64,000 bases of DNA, from contig NC_092541.1 in the NCBI RefSeq assembly GCF_037038585.1, positions 3,345,445 through 3,409,444 on the forward strand, given 5' to 3'. The notes beneath the pieces are model-generated. The model was not told the DNA's origin. It saw nothing but the letters and a program-made list of their open reading frames with translations, and searched no databases. Source of the stretch: Patagioenas fasciata (lineage: Eukaryota > Chordata > Aves > Columbiformes > Columbidae). Each line of letters starts with the position of its first letter. Position 1 is the stretch's first letter. Below, piece after piece: positions 35,586-53,000 of this stretch. The position numbers and the translations under genes were made by a program.

Positions 35586-40030
<4,445 letters not shown>

Positions 40031-40057
40031 TGGTGGAGCTGGGGCTGCGTTGTCTGG

Positions 40058-40063
40058 AATAAA
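40058..40063 (+). terminator. Polyadenylation signal of PSMC5
   Basis: AATAAA lies 28 bases after the TAA at 40028-40030, so the 3' UTR is very short. The SMARCD2 signal on the other strand is about 95 bases further on. Confidence 0.85.
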
Positions 40064-40154
40064 GTGCTGCTCTGGTCACACCTGTGCACTGATTTGGGGT
40101 ATGAGGGGGGAAATGGGGGACTAACACACACACACCGAGCTGCTGCTAACTGGT

Positions 40155-40160
40155 TTTATT
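40155..40160 (-). terminator. Polyadenylation signal of SMARCD2
   Basis: TTTATT on the plus strand is AATAAA for SMARCD2. This implies a 3' UTR of about 0.9 kb (roughly 40140-41062), including an A-rich stretch on its sense strand near 40621-40660. Confidence 0.7.
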
Positions 40161-41062
40161 AGAAAATATCCAAAATCGACAAAAAAACCAAATGGTTACA
40201 CAAGAGGCAGAGCAGGCACCTGAGCCGGACACCCTGGGAATATGTAAACGCCCCCCCCCTTCCCCTCCTGCACCCCCGGAGTGGGGGGACCTGTGGGGTT
40301 AAGGCACTTCAGCGGGTGGTGGCCCCGTCCCCTCAGCCCAGCACTGGGGTCCCCTCGCTCCCCAGTATCTCCAGTTCTGACTGGGGCAGTGTGCTGAACC
40401 CCTCCGCCCCCCGACTTCGTGTCTCGTGAGTCACTAATTAGTAAAAGCAGTAGCGGGGGGTGGAGTCATCAACTGATTGTCAAAAACTTAATGCTAAAAA
40501 CCTTGGTTACATATTAAAAAAGGAGAGTTAGGGCCGAGCAGCCCTCTGCGAACGGCACGAACCACTGCATAGATCCAGAACTCCATATATTAATCAGATA
40601 CAAACCCACTGTACAAAAATGCTTATTTTTTTTCTTGTTTTTTTTTTTTCTTTTTATAAAACCTGGTCACAAAAATAGTGCAAAACGTTGGGCACCAGTG
40701 CAGGGAGGTCGGGGCTGGTGTTTGGAATGATGAAAAACTTTGGTTGAAGAAAAGCGGGGCAGGGCCCTGGGCTGGGGAGGGGGACAGGCAGCACCTCCCG
40801 CTCGGGGGTTTTGGCCGGGGGTGGGGGGGAGATGCGAAGGGCGCGATGCTAAAGCAACAGATGTTAACGCAGCAGCGGGATTTTGGGAGGCAGGGAAGCA
40901 GGGGACCCTCCGCACTCTGCCTGCGGCAAGGGGGGAGCCCAGGGGTGCGGGTGGCCCCGAACCCCCCCAGGCACGTGGGGTTTGTGCAAGTGCTGTTGTG
41001 TTTGATTCCAGTCGCAAGTACCGTCGGGCTCAGGCGCGGCGCGAGGAGCCCCCCAAGCCCCT

Positions 41063-44000
41063 TTAGGTGAGGCGGATCCCCAGCACTTGTTCCAGTTCCT
41101 GCCGACGCTGCTGGACCTGGATGAGAGGAGGGAGGGGGGGTCAGGGGTTGCCCCAGGGACCCCCCCCATATTTTATCCCACCCCCCAAGCACAGCGCTGA
41201 GCCCACCTTGGCAAAGATGTGTCTGCCCACAGCCTCCTGCGCCCAGGGCTGCTGGTAGAACTCGGCTCGTCGCTCCTCCTCGGGGTTCCCGATCACATCT
41301 GTTATGATCTGGGGTGTTGGGGACACGGGGTGAGGACCAGGGCTGCACTCCTTTGTGTCCCCCCCACCCAGCTCCATCCCAGGGTTTTACCTTGAGGTCC
41401 CTCCTCTGGGATTTGATCCATTCCTGGATGAAATCCTGCGGGTTGTTGCTGAAGCTCAGCATGAAATCGCGCTGCGTCTTCAGCTGGTTGATGGATTCGA
41501 TGGTCTCGTGAATCTGGGGAGGTGACAAGGACTGTGAGAAGTGGTTGTGTCTCCCCACCCAGAAGAGGACATCAAGTTCCCTCCCGAGCTCTGTGGGACC
41601 CTAAAATGTCCCTTACACCCTGCAGGTCCCCACACCTTGGCATCCAGGGAGGCGATCTCCTGCTGGTTGGTGGTGGAAGCCAGGAAGTTGCTCATCTGAG
41701 CTTTCAGGGGATCGTCCACCTCCACGTCGATGTCGTAGCAGGCCGTCTTCTTCTGGTCGTTGGGGTCCACGCTGGGAGGAAACAGGGAGTTAGGGGGGGA
41801 TTTGCACCAGCGGAGGTTGAGGTTGGATGTGGGGAACAATTTCTTCCCCAAAGGGCTGTGGGGCATTGGAACAGGCTGCCCAGGGCAGTGCTGGAGTCAC
41901 CATCCCTGGAGGGTTGGACAGACGGACATGAGGTTCTCAGGGACATGGGGCAGTGCCAGGGGTAGGATAATTGAACTCCATGATCTTGAGGGTCTTTTCT
42001 AACTAACACGATTTGCTGATTCCCCTACTTAGCGCCTTGCCCTTGCTGCAGCTTTGGGATGGAGACCCTGCAGTCCCTGCCCCCCCTTCCCACACCCAAC
42101 CAGGGGGACGCTCTGTGTCCCTGCACCCCACAGAGCCCCCAGCCCCTGGAACGCCGCCCCCACACCCCCTCCAGCCCCACCTGATGGTGTGGTTGATGAT
42201 GATGGGATCCGGGTGCTGCAGCAGCCCCGCCAGTTTCATGGGGATCTCGGAGAAGCGCATGCGGACGCAGCTAAAGATCTGAGGGGGGGCAGAGCAGAAC
42301 GTGAGATGCTTGTGGCCACCCAAAGGGCCAGGCAGGAGGGGGAGTCACCCAGCCCTGGTTTGTGCACAGCAAGCTGCTGGGTGCAAGCCAGAGCCTGGGG
42401 AAGGGCCATAAATTCAGATTGGAGTGTGTTTTGAGCCAGAAAGTGTTTTTTCTGGCTTTACTGTGTGGGGGATAGAGGGTCCTCTCCTCCCAAAAGCGTG
42501 TGGTGTGAGCGCTGACCTGGCGGAAGTAGCGGTTGCAGTTGATGTACTCCTTCTCGTGACTGTCCTGCAGCTTGTTGTGCTTGATGTAGAGCCAGAGCGC
42601 CTGCATGATGCTGGCGCGGGTCTGGGTGTGCACCCCCAGCAGGCGAGCCAGGCGGGGGTCCAGTTTGTACTGGGGGGGCTGCGGGGACACGCAGAGTGAG
42701 GGGGGGTCTGGCATTTGGCTCCACACGGCGCTTGTGTCCCCATAGGCTGTGAGGTCCGTGCCTGGAGCTCTGTGCTCCTCCCCACCGCCCCCCAGCCGCC
42801 TCATTTTAAGGCTCTGCCCCAGCCCAAGCCTGTTTGTCCCCACCAGACACCCCTGCATGGATGAGCCGTGCTGGAGAAAGGGCAACGGGGCACAAGCAGC
42901 ACCCCTGGTGTCCCCACCTGGTGATCCAGCATGAGCAGCAGCGTGCACTTCACATTGACGTCGCCGGGACGCTTCACTTGGAAGCCGTCGGTCTCTTGGG
43001 TTGTGGGCAGCCGGTGCCACTACGAGAGATCAAGGGACACTGGTTAACTCCAGGACTTGACAAGCCACCCTGACAGGCTTTGAAATCTGCAGCCAGGAGC
43101 AGGGAGTGATGCTGCTGGGACTCGGCACAGGGGCCAACAGTCTGGATCCCCCCATTCTGGGCACTGGGGAGGTCAAACCGCAAATCCTGGGGTCAGCTTT
43201 GGGCCCCTCACACCAAAAAAGCCCTTGAGGTGCTGGAGTGAGTTGAGAGAAGGGACTGGAGCTGGTGAGGGGCTGGAGCACAAGTGTGATGGGAGTGGCT
43301 GAGGGACCTGGGGGGTTCAGCTGGAGAACAGGAGCTGAGGGGAGACCTTCTGATCTCTGAACTGCCTGAAAGGAGCTTGGAGCCAGGGGGGTCGGGCTCT
43401 GCTCCCCAGGAACAAGCGCCAGGAGCAGAGGAAACGGCCTCAAGTTGCACCAGGGGAGGTTGAGGTTGGATGTGGGGAACAACTTCTTCCCCAAAGGGCT
43501 GTGGGGCATTGGAACAGGCTGCCCAGGGCAGTGCTGGAGTCACCATCCCTGGAGGGTTGGACAGACGGACATGAGGTTCTCAGGACATGGGGCAGTGCCA
43601 GGGGTGGGGGAATGGTTGGACCTGATGATCTTGAGGGGCTTTTCCAACCAAAACGATTCTGTTTCTCAGATCACAGCCCTGGCAGCCTGATTCCCATCAC
43701 CTGCGGATAAGGGCTCTTTCCACCCTGCCCAGGGTGCAGATCCAACGCAGGGAGCTCCCGTCTCACCTCCACCAGATGGTTGTCTGGCCCGTACAGCTCT
43801 TTGTCCAGCTCGATGACGAGGCTCTTGAAAAAGGAGGAGAATTTCCTCTTCTGCTTGCTGGGCTGCAAAACAGAGTGGGAGAGGCTCAGCCTGACCCCAG
43901 CCCACACACACCTCCAGCACCCAGGGGGCTGCGCCCCCCATTTGTCCCCCACAACCCATCCGTCCCTGCCCGCAGCCTCACGTCCTCCAGCAGTTTGCCC

Positions 44001-47000
44001 TCCACACGTAGCTCCCAGGAGGCCACGCGTTCACCGCCCTCCCCTTCTTCTTTGGCCGGGGTGAAAGTGTTGGAGATGTAAATCCTGAGCTTCCGCTTTT
44101 GCTGCGGAGGAGGAAAACAGAGAGGGGGATGCTCAGAGTGAGAGGGTGGCTGGCAGCACCCACAGCAGCACCCACCTCGTAGCCCCCCAGCCCTCCCAGC
44201 TAGCCAGGGCCACCACGCACCGTCAGTGGTTTCTTTATGGCCTCCTGAATCTCCATCCTCTTCCGAGCGATGGTTTGGTCCAGCTTGCGCTCAAAGGCGA
44301 GGAGGTCCATGTAGGCCTGGGATTCTGGGACCAGCTCCCGGATCTGGCAAATGGAAAAGAGCGGTCCCTCGTGTGCTGGGACGGGGCTGTGTCCCCACCA
44401 CCAGCCCCAGCAATGCTACTGGTGCTGGGCTGACAGGCCAAGGAGTCACTGAGTGACACATAACAGCACCCATTTCTCATTTTAAACGAGAAGCACAGCC
44501 TTGTAAGGCTCTGCTCGCACAGAATCACAGAATGGTCTGTGTTGAGGGGACGTTCTCAGCTTCCCCAGTGCCCCCCCTGCCATGAGCAGGGACATCTTCA
44601 CCAGCTCAGGTTGCTCAGAGCCCCGTCCAGCCTGGCCTGGGATGTCTCCAGGGATGCTTCATCCACCACCTCTCTGGCCAACCTGGGCCAGGCTCTCACC
44701 ACCCTCAGGGCAACAATTCCTGCCTCATGTCCGGCCTGAATCTCCCTCCTTTAGTTTCAAACCATCACCCCTTGTCCTATCACAACAGGTCCTGCTCAAA
44801 AGTCTGCCCCATCTTTCTTCTCGGCCCCTTTTAAGTCCAGAAATGCCCCACTAAGGTCTCCCCGGAGCTTCTCTTCTCCAGGTTGAACACCCCATCACAT
44901 CACAGAGCTCTGTTTGGAGCCTGTCTCTGTGCCCAGTGTCACATGCAGGTCATAGATTGTCAAAAGGGACCCCCAGGAGGGGTTTGGGGTCCTCCTGGGT
45001 TCTCCACCCCACACTACGGCTGCTCCTTGCTTGTCCCAAGTCCCGCTTGTCCAATTTGTGTGCACCCCAAACCTCTCCTGCCACCCCAGAGGAGGGGACA
45101 GATCCTCCAGGTCTGTTTGTGACGGAGCAGAAGTGCTGGCAGGTGGGATGCAGCTCAGCAAGATCCTCATCACCCCGGCTGCACCAACATTGCCCCAGCA
45201 TCTCTGCTGCTTCCGCACACCCACAGCAGCGCTCACCCTCTGCGGCAGGACCTTGTCAGCCATCTTCCTCCTTTTCACCCTGCAGAAAGCACAGAGACAG
45301 GCACAAAATAATCAAAGCACCAGCACTGTAAGCTCTCGCAGGACACCTTGTCACCCGCCTGGTGGGAAGCTGCTGCACCTTCTCTGCTTGGGCAGGTTTC
45401 AGGACAACGCTGAGCTCTGCTCATACACCAGCAGCGTGGTAGCTCTTTTGTCCCCATCCAGGCCAGGAATGGGGCCAGGCTGTGGGGACAGCAGTCACGG
45501 TGGCAGTGCCACTGGGGACAGCTCAGTGTGAGCCAGGTGAGGAGGTTCCCGCTGCAGGGAACAGGTCTGGGGGCTGCTCGGGGTGACAGGGACTTTGGAC
45601 TTGCAAGAAGAACCGGAAAGTACAGGAGCCAGAGATTATAAAGCCAAGATGACTCCAAGGGAGAAGGTCTTGATCATCTAGAGCATGTGTTGGTGTTGGT
45701 CTCCCCAAGGAACAAGCGCCAGGAGAAGAGGAAACGGCCTCAAGTTGCGCCAGGGGAGGTTGAGGTTGGATGTGGGGAACAATTTCTCCCCCAAAGGGCT
45801 GTGGGGCATTGGAACAGGCTGCCCAGGGCAGTGCTGGAGTCACCATCCCTGGAGGGCTGGACAGACGGACATGAGGTTCTCAGGACATGGGGCAGTGCCA
45901 GGGGTTGGGGAACGGTTGAACTCGATCTTGATGGTCTTTTCCAACCAAAATGATTCTGTGATTTGATATCTCCAGGGAAGGAAATCCAGTCCCTGGTTCA
46001 GTTTGCTTCACTGCTGCCACTTGCTGAAGGTACCGCAGGGCGGGAGCGAGGAGAAGGTGGCACAAGGCAAAGCTGCAGCGAGTTCCTGCCGGCAGGGCCG
46101 CGGTCCTGACCTCCCTCTCTGCAAGTGCCCGTCACATCCTCCCAGCGCTACAAACAAAGCCCAGTGCCAGGGGCTCACTTCAAAACAGCTTAAAACAAGT
46201 CAACACTGTCACGGTGGGGCTGAAATCATCATGGATAGAAGCAGCGGAGTGGTCTCTAGAGCCACAGAATGGCTGCAGCCTTGCTCAGAGCCATTTTTTC
46301 TCTCTCCAGGGCCCTGGGCTCTCCTTTCACCCCTCACCCCACTGCCCCACTAAACTCACGCTCAACGCCTGGGTACACAGGGAAATGTCCTCCTGTTCTG
46401 CCGCACACGTGAGCGACAGACGGGGCAGAGTCCAGGTCCCTTTTCCTGGGCAGCAAACGTGGGCGTTTGCGGTGGCCAAGGTTCGTTAGCTGCTCTGTGG
46501 CCGCTGGCACAGGAGGACACATCAGGAGGGCAGCCCAAGCGAAAAGAGGGGGGCAGAGCACTTCTCGGAGCTCTTTTTGCTGCATTAAATCCTTCCCGCC
46601 CTGCGGGGTTTGGCCACGCCATTCGCGACTGGCAGTTCCTGATGCCTGCAGCCAGCCGGGAGCAGGGATGCTCGACCAGCTGAGCTCGGCTCATCCCACG
46701 CAGCCTTATCTGGCCGCTGACGTCCTTGCCTGGTGGCGAGCTGCCCCCTGTCCTTAATCCCCACCTTGGTGTGGAGCAAGGAGGCTGTGACACCCTGCAT
46801 AGGGATAACAGAGCCAGGCGAGCTGTTGGCTGCCGGTCCTGCTGCACAGACTGTGACCTGAGGATCCATTAGGACCAAGGGACCCTGCGCTGAGAAACAG
46901 CCTCCAGCAATCAAGAAGCCCTCGTGGAAAACAGAAAGGGAGCAAAGGGATTAGCGGCGCTGTAAACAAGCGAGGAGCAGCTGGCACAGCCCTGCAGCTC

Positions 47001-50000
47001 AGTGAAAACAGCCCCAACAGTCCTACCGAGAGCCGCAGCTCTGGGGAGCATCTCTGCAACCTGTCACCCCTGTCCCCCCGTTTCCAGCCACGTCTGTGCT
47101 GCCGGAACCAGCACAGAGCCCTGTGAGAATCACAGAATGGTTTGAGTTGAAGGGACCTGCACATGTCACCCAGTGCCACCCCTGCCATGAGCAGGGACAT
47201 CTTCACCAGCTCAGGTTGCTCACAGCCCCGTCCAGCCTGGCCTGGGATGTCTCCAGGGATGGTTCATCCACCACCTCTCTGGCCAACCTGGGCCAGCTTC
47301 TCACCACCCTCAGGGCCAACAATTCCTTCCTCATGTCCAGAGGAGGCGGAAAGACTCTGAGCAGCCAGTGCTGGAGCCTCTGGCGAGCACAAACACGTGC
47401 AGCGAGGCTTTTTGGTTACCGCTGTGGAGCTCAGAGATGTGCTGGGGAGCAGGAGGGTGCTGGCCCCTTACCCTCTCCTCTGGGCAGGCAGCGGCGGCTG
47501 GGCCTGGGGGGTGAGCAGGCGCTTCCTGAAGGGATCCATCATGGACTGCGGCAGGCCGGGCCTCAGCGGGGACGCTGCTCCGTACGGGGGCGCTCCCGGA
47601 GGTCCCACCTGCAGCCCCGCCATGGGCATCCGGCTGCCGGGAGGCATCCCCGGGCGCTGGAGGGGAAGAGAAGAAAGGAAGAACGTGCGTTAAACACAGG
47701 CTTGGAGCAGCCAACACCATCTGCTCTCTTGCTTCTTTTTTGGGAGAGATTCCCAAGGCTGTAACCTGCTCCGAGGTGACAGTGAGGGACAGAGAAAGGA
47801 GGACAGCAGCTGCAGCCTTCCTGGCTGCACTAAAAGCAGTGGGGAAGCAAGACGGGGATGAGCAGAAGCCACTGAGCGCTGGGTAAGCCCAGCCTGGCAG
47901 CAGAAGTTGTCGATGGCCCTGAGCCACCACCACGCAGGAGATGTGGGACCTGGGATGTCACTGGAGCCATTGCCCGCAAAGCCAACACACCAGGGACATC
48001 AGGGGCTGTGCTGCGGGTTGTGCCGTGGGTTCCTCTCCAGAAAGCAGCGGTGTTATCAGATGCAACACCCGGGAGGGGAGCAGGGCGATCTCAGCTCCTA
48101 ACAGCACCAGTCGCCAGGTGGGAAGGAGCTCCCGGTCGCAAGGGATGGAAGCAACAGCTCAAACAGCTCACTGCTGCCAGCTCTGCCATCATTCTTCCCC
48201 CTCCAGGGACCCAGAAAGGCCATTTACGATACACAACGCAACAGGAACCACGCACAGCCCCTCCGCAGCCCCTGGAGTGGAGCGGTTTGTGCCACCAGGT
48301 CTACACCCCACGCAGCACCCCCACAAGCGGTCACAGCACCCCGGCCGTCCCGACGTGCTCCGACCTGCTCCACCGCGGTCCGAGCCAACAGCCTCCTGGA
48401 TCCTTTGATCCTGCAGCTCGCTGCTGCCAAGACGGGAGGCTGGGAGAGCCACCGAGCCAGCAGAGCAACATTTCTGCCCTGCCGCAGGCTCCTCGACATG
48501 CCAGGACACCCCCACGCTCCCCTCCCACCGCCCGCTGCCATGGGGAGACCTAACGAGGCTGCTTCGTTATCCCAAAGGAGCCCAGCAAGGCAACAACGTG
48601 AGTTGATCAACTTATGTGCATACAGGCATTAAACTCAGCGTGAACCCCGGGCACAGGAGGGCTGGGGGCACAAGACAAGCGCCGGCAGCCTCTCCATCCT
48701 CCGCAGCTTTCGTGGGCAGAGGGGACGTTGGTTTGATGGTGCTGGAGCCAAAACCCACTCACCTGCTCCCCAAAAAGCTGGTAAAGGCGAAAACAAGAGC
48801 GTGAGTTGTTCATGCTCCGGAGCCTGAGGCCATAGGAGTCTCTGCAAGGAGATCCCAAAAATACATCAACCGCCGCATATTGCGGCTGGGAAGCTGAGCA
48901 GCAGCAGGTCTCGGGATTAGTGCCGCACGTGGAAGTTCAGAAACAGGGAGGGCAAGCGTGGGTTGAGCCCGTTACACAACCAAAGCCCTGTCTGCACCTC
49001 TGCCCAGCCTGCTTTTGAAGCAGCACCTCGAGCCCAGGCTCGCCAGCCTGCCCTGGCTGCAAGGAGCTCGTTTCTTCCCCCAAACAGCCCCAGAGTTTCT
49101 CCCCTTTCCATCGGCCACATTTGCGCAGCTCCTCGCGACCATGGGGAACCGCGGCGGCATCGCCAAGAGCTGAGCGCGGCCACAGCGCCTCCTCTTCCGC
49201 CAAAAATCGCAAGGCACGAACACAGTTCCTGCGGGTTTATCACGAAATCCTCCGTGGCAGGGCCAGGAGAAGCGGCACCGAGATCCACACCCTTTGCAGA
49301 ATGTAATAAACACAGATGGTGGTAAATACTACGGGAGGACAGCGCTCCCGTAACCGTACCGACTCAGCCACGGGGGCTTCTGGAGAACAGATAAACCGGG
49401 AGAAGAGGCTGTGAAACTTTCCATGGGAAATTTGGGAGCTCCCCAAAAAGCTGTGTAGCGCCAAGGCTGCGTGCAATCACCTGCAGCTCCCTAGAGCCAC
49501 CACAAGCATGGAGAAGGCAGAAGCTTTTGAGGACGCCCTTAATCCTGGGTGTTTCTCAAGCTCATGCAGAAGATCAGTGCCATGAAGAAACTGGTCTGAG
49601 GTCAGGCTGCCTCCCAATGTGACAACATATGAAGCTTGTCTGGAATAAAATGTGACATGGCCAAGGCAGCGCTCACCATCACGACACTGTGAGTGCTCTC
49701 TTACCTCCCTCTGCCACTCCACAGGTCACATTTCTGACCTACCCCTCAAATCTGGAGGCTGGCTGAAGTTGGTTGAGAGAATTTGAGTGCTCTACACAAG
49801 GAACAGCACCTTGTGCAAGCTCTCCTGTGCATCCATCTGCTCTTCAGAGTGTGAGAAACCACTCGGTTGCAAGAAGAGGAGCCAATTCTGTTGGCGGGGA
49901 GAGGTTCAGCACAAGGACCAACAGATCTGTCACACTTCAACAGCACCTCTACAAACATCCGAGAACCATCAGCCGCAATTACGCTGCCGGGGGAGCAAGA

Positions 50001-53000
50001 TCCAACCCAGCAGTGAGCCACATCTGATCACTTGGACAAGCGAAAAAGAGAAGGCAGAATTGTCTCCGTGATTTATTTTTTCCTCTCAGTTTATTCTCAA
50101 GATTCGCGAATTGCTAATGGTGAAGCCTATGGGCAAAGCGGGGCCAGCCTCTGCATTGTGTTCAATCAGCGGCTGCACCCCTGTCCGGGGGGGGTCTCTG
50201 CACCCCTGTCCATTGGGGTCTCTGTCCTCTCCCCTCCTGCCCAAAGGCTCCTCAGACTCCACTCACAAACCCAGCACAGCCTTAAATCCTTGGCTAAGCC
50301 ACAAAGCTGCATTACAGCCCCAGCGTGGTAAAACCGGCCCCCAACTCCCTTCGGAAGGTCTGGAAATTAGCAGGATGCGAGAAGGCTTAAGTACAGGAAA
50401 TTTTATTAGACCAGCTCAAAGCAATGAGAGCTTCCTTGGCTCGTTCCTGCTGGACACCCCTTGTCCCTCTGTCCTTCCCCATCCCCTCCGGGTACTGCCC
50501 TGTCCCCCCCGTCCCTGCCGTGGGGCGGACAAAGGGCAAACCTCATCAGCTCAGCTCCGAGGAACGAGCTGGACCTCGTCCAGCCTTTCCCCGCAGAGCG
50601 CGAGCGGGGCCGTTTGGAAATGGGACAAAAAACAGCTTGTTTCTGTTCGCTGCCAAAGGCGAAGGAACGAACTGGGGCTGGCTGCGGTTTAGCGGTTCAT
50701 CCCAGGTCAGCGCACGGGCCGCGGGCGTTCGGGGAGCTCTGCTGGGATCCAGCTTTGGTTGGATGCAACGGGAGGCTGGAAGGTTTCCCGATGGATGCTC
50801 GTTGGCGTGACAGGAGCCTCCCCGCCTGCCCAAGGCCCCTTCTTGAGGAAGGACAGGCCAGAAATCAGAGCCTGGTAGCAGAGAGGAGAAACAAGGGGAG
50901 CAATAAATCACAGGACGGATCTGCAAGACGAAGGCGAGGCTGAAGCAAAGCAGCGTTTCAGAAAACAGCTTGAGAGTCTCTTCATCCTCCTTCCAAGGCC
51001 ACAGCTCCTTTCCTGCAGCTCCCCAACGAGGGAGAAAAGGCTCTTCCCGATGTTTTGGTCCATCTAGAAAGGCACAAGCCAACTCTGTGCACGTTAAATC
51101 AGGGAGCGAGAGCCCACACGCACCCTGGCCCCAGGCTTTGGGAGCAGAGCCCTGGACAGACGCCAGGCAGCAACGGATCTTCCTGCAATTCCTCCCCGCT
51201 TCCCATTAGGACGGACGCAAAAACCCTGTTCAAATGGGATCTCAGCTCCACGCCAGGCTGGTCTTGAGGAGAGCTCGGCTTAAAGCCACCGCTCAACTCG
51301 GGGCTTTGCGTGGATTGGGACCAACTGAGTCACCCCCCCAAAATGATGCTTTTCCCCCTCTTTGTTCTTATCTGTGAGCAAATCCCTCTTGGGAGGGTGC
51401 CAAGAAGAGCTGGGATTGGTGCTGGCAGAGATCTTCATCTGGGAGGCGTTGTTGCTGAGATGCTGTTGGACGCTGCAGGCTCCTGAGCAGCACCTCGCTC
51501 CCAGCAAGCCCTCAAACTGCCCCAACACAGCTCGTCACGCTTGGAAAACCTGATACAGGAGGAGCTCCAGGAGTCAGATGGCTTCTCAGCTAAAAACCGT
51601 GGACGAGGAAGTAGTAAATTAAAGGGAGAAGGGCAAAGCAACAGGGAAAGACACTGAGCAGATGTAGGACATGTGCTGGGAGCAGAGACGTTTGAGTCCA
51701 GACCAACCTGCCCGTCTGCGGCCCCACAGCTGAAGCTGCAGATGTTCCAGGTCAGAGAACGGAAAGGTCACGGGGATTCAAATCCCAACGGGGGTGTTAT
51801 TGCAAGCGGGAACAAAGAACAAAGGTGTTGGGTTCCTGCTTGAAGCTCTGGCAGCCTCTAACGCAGAGATGGGTGCCTGGTATAAAACCCGCTTTGGGTG
51901 CAGCTGCAGTGCTGAACTGTTGCCCAGGGAACGGCTCCGAGAGCTCCCGAGAAGGTCCTGTGGAGGAAGATGGAGCGAGGGGCATCCAACAGCAAACTCT
52001 GGAGAGGTTTTCCACCTACAACTTCACTGTCACGTTTCCCCAGGAGAAGGAAAGGGTGCTGTGGTCTCTGTTCTTGCCTTCCCCCTTCCTGCTCCGGCAG
52101 GACAGCGTCCATCTGCTTTGGATCACGACTTGAACTAACTCGAGGCTCAGTCTGTGATGAAACCTGCCTTGGAAACCATCTCCCTCGGGAAGGGTGGGGT
52201 CACGCAGCCCAAGCAGCATCGCAGCTTTTCTGTGCATGGTTCTGGTGCAGCTCCAGCCCTGGCTGTTGTCCCCAGGCCCCTTCAAGCCAAACCGAATCAC
52301 TCCATGAGCAGGAACAGTTTTCCTGGGCTCACAAGAAGATGGGGTGGATCTCTCCCGTGCCACCCTACACCTTCTCCAACACGTCCAGGCTACTCCACCT
52401 TCCACCGGGCTCCATGCCAGCATCCCACACTTCTCCGGCTCCTCATCCCGGATACCTTGAGTTTCCTGGAGTTTCTCCCCAAAGCACGACTCCGCTTTCC
52501 TTCACACTGCCCAGGGATGGGATCACTGACCTGCAGCTGCTGTCAGGGCCAGGAGCTGCTTGGACTGCAAAATCCTCCCTGTCCCATCGACACTGGGCTC
52601 TTCCTTACCAAAAAGTGCCAAAAAAAACCCCTAAATGTGTCACCTAACAAACCACTTTTTGCCACCTCTGTGCACCAGTGAAGCATGAGCACAGGGCAAA
52701 GCCGAGGCTGGAGTGCGGCTTTGCAAAGCCCTGTCTTCGCTACACAGAGCTGAGCTCGCTCCCTGCCACAGCGTCGACCCGATAACTGGGGAAAAATCTC
52801 TCCTAAGCCTGAAACAAGCACCTGAACAAACAGAAGAAACGCTCCTTTTTGCCAAATCTACGCTGGCTGGCACAACCTGGACGCTGGGGGCTGGGATTCG
52901 GCCTTGGCACAGGGAGTGGGACGGGGGGGTCTGCGGGCAGACCCGGCACCGAGGAGCCTGATGGAGCTCGGTTATCATCCTCCTCCTGGAAAAACCCTCT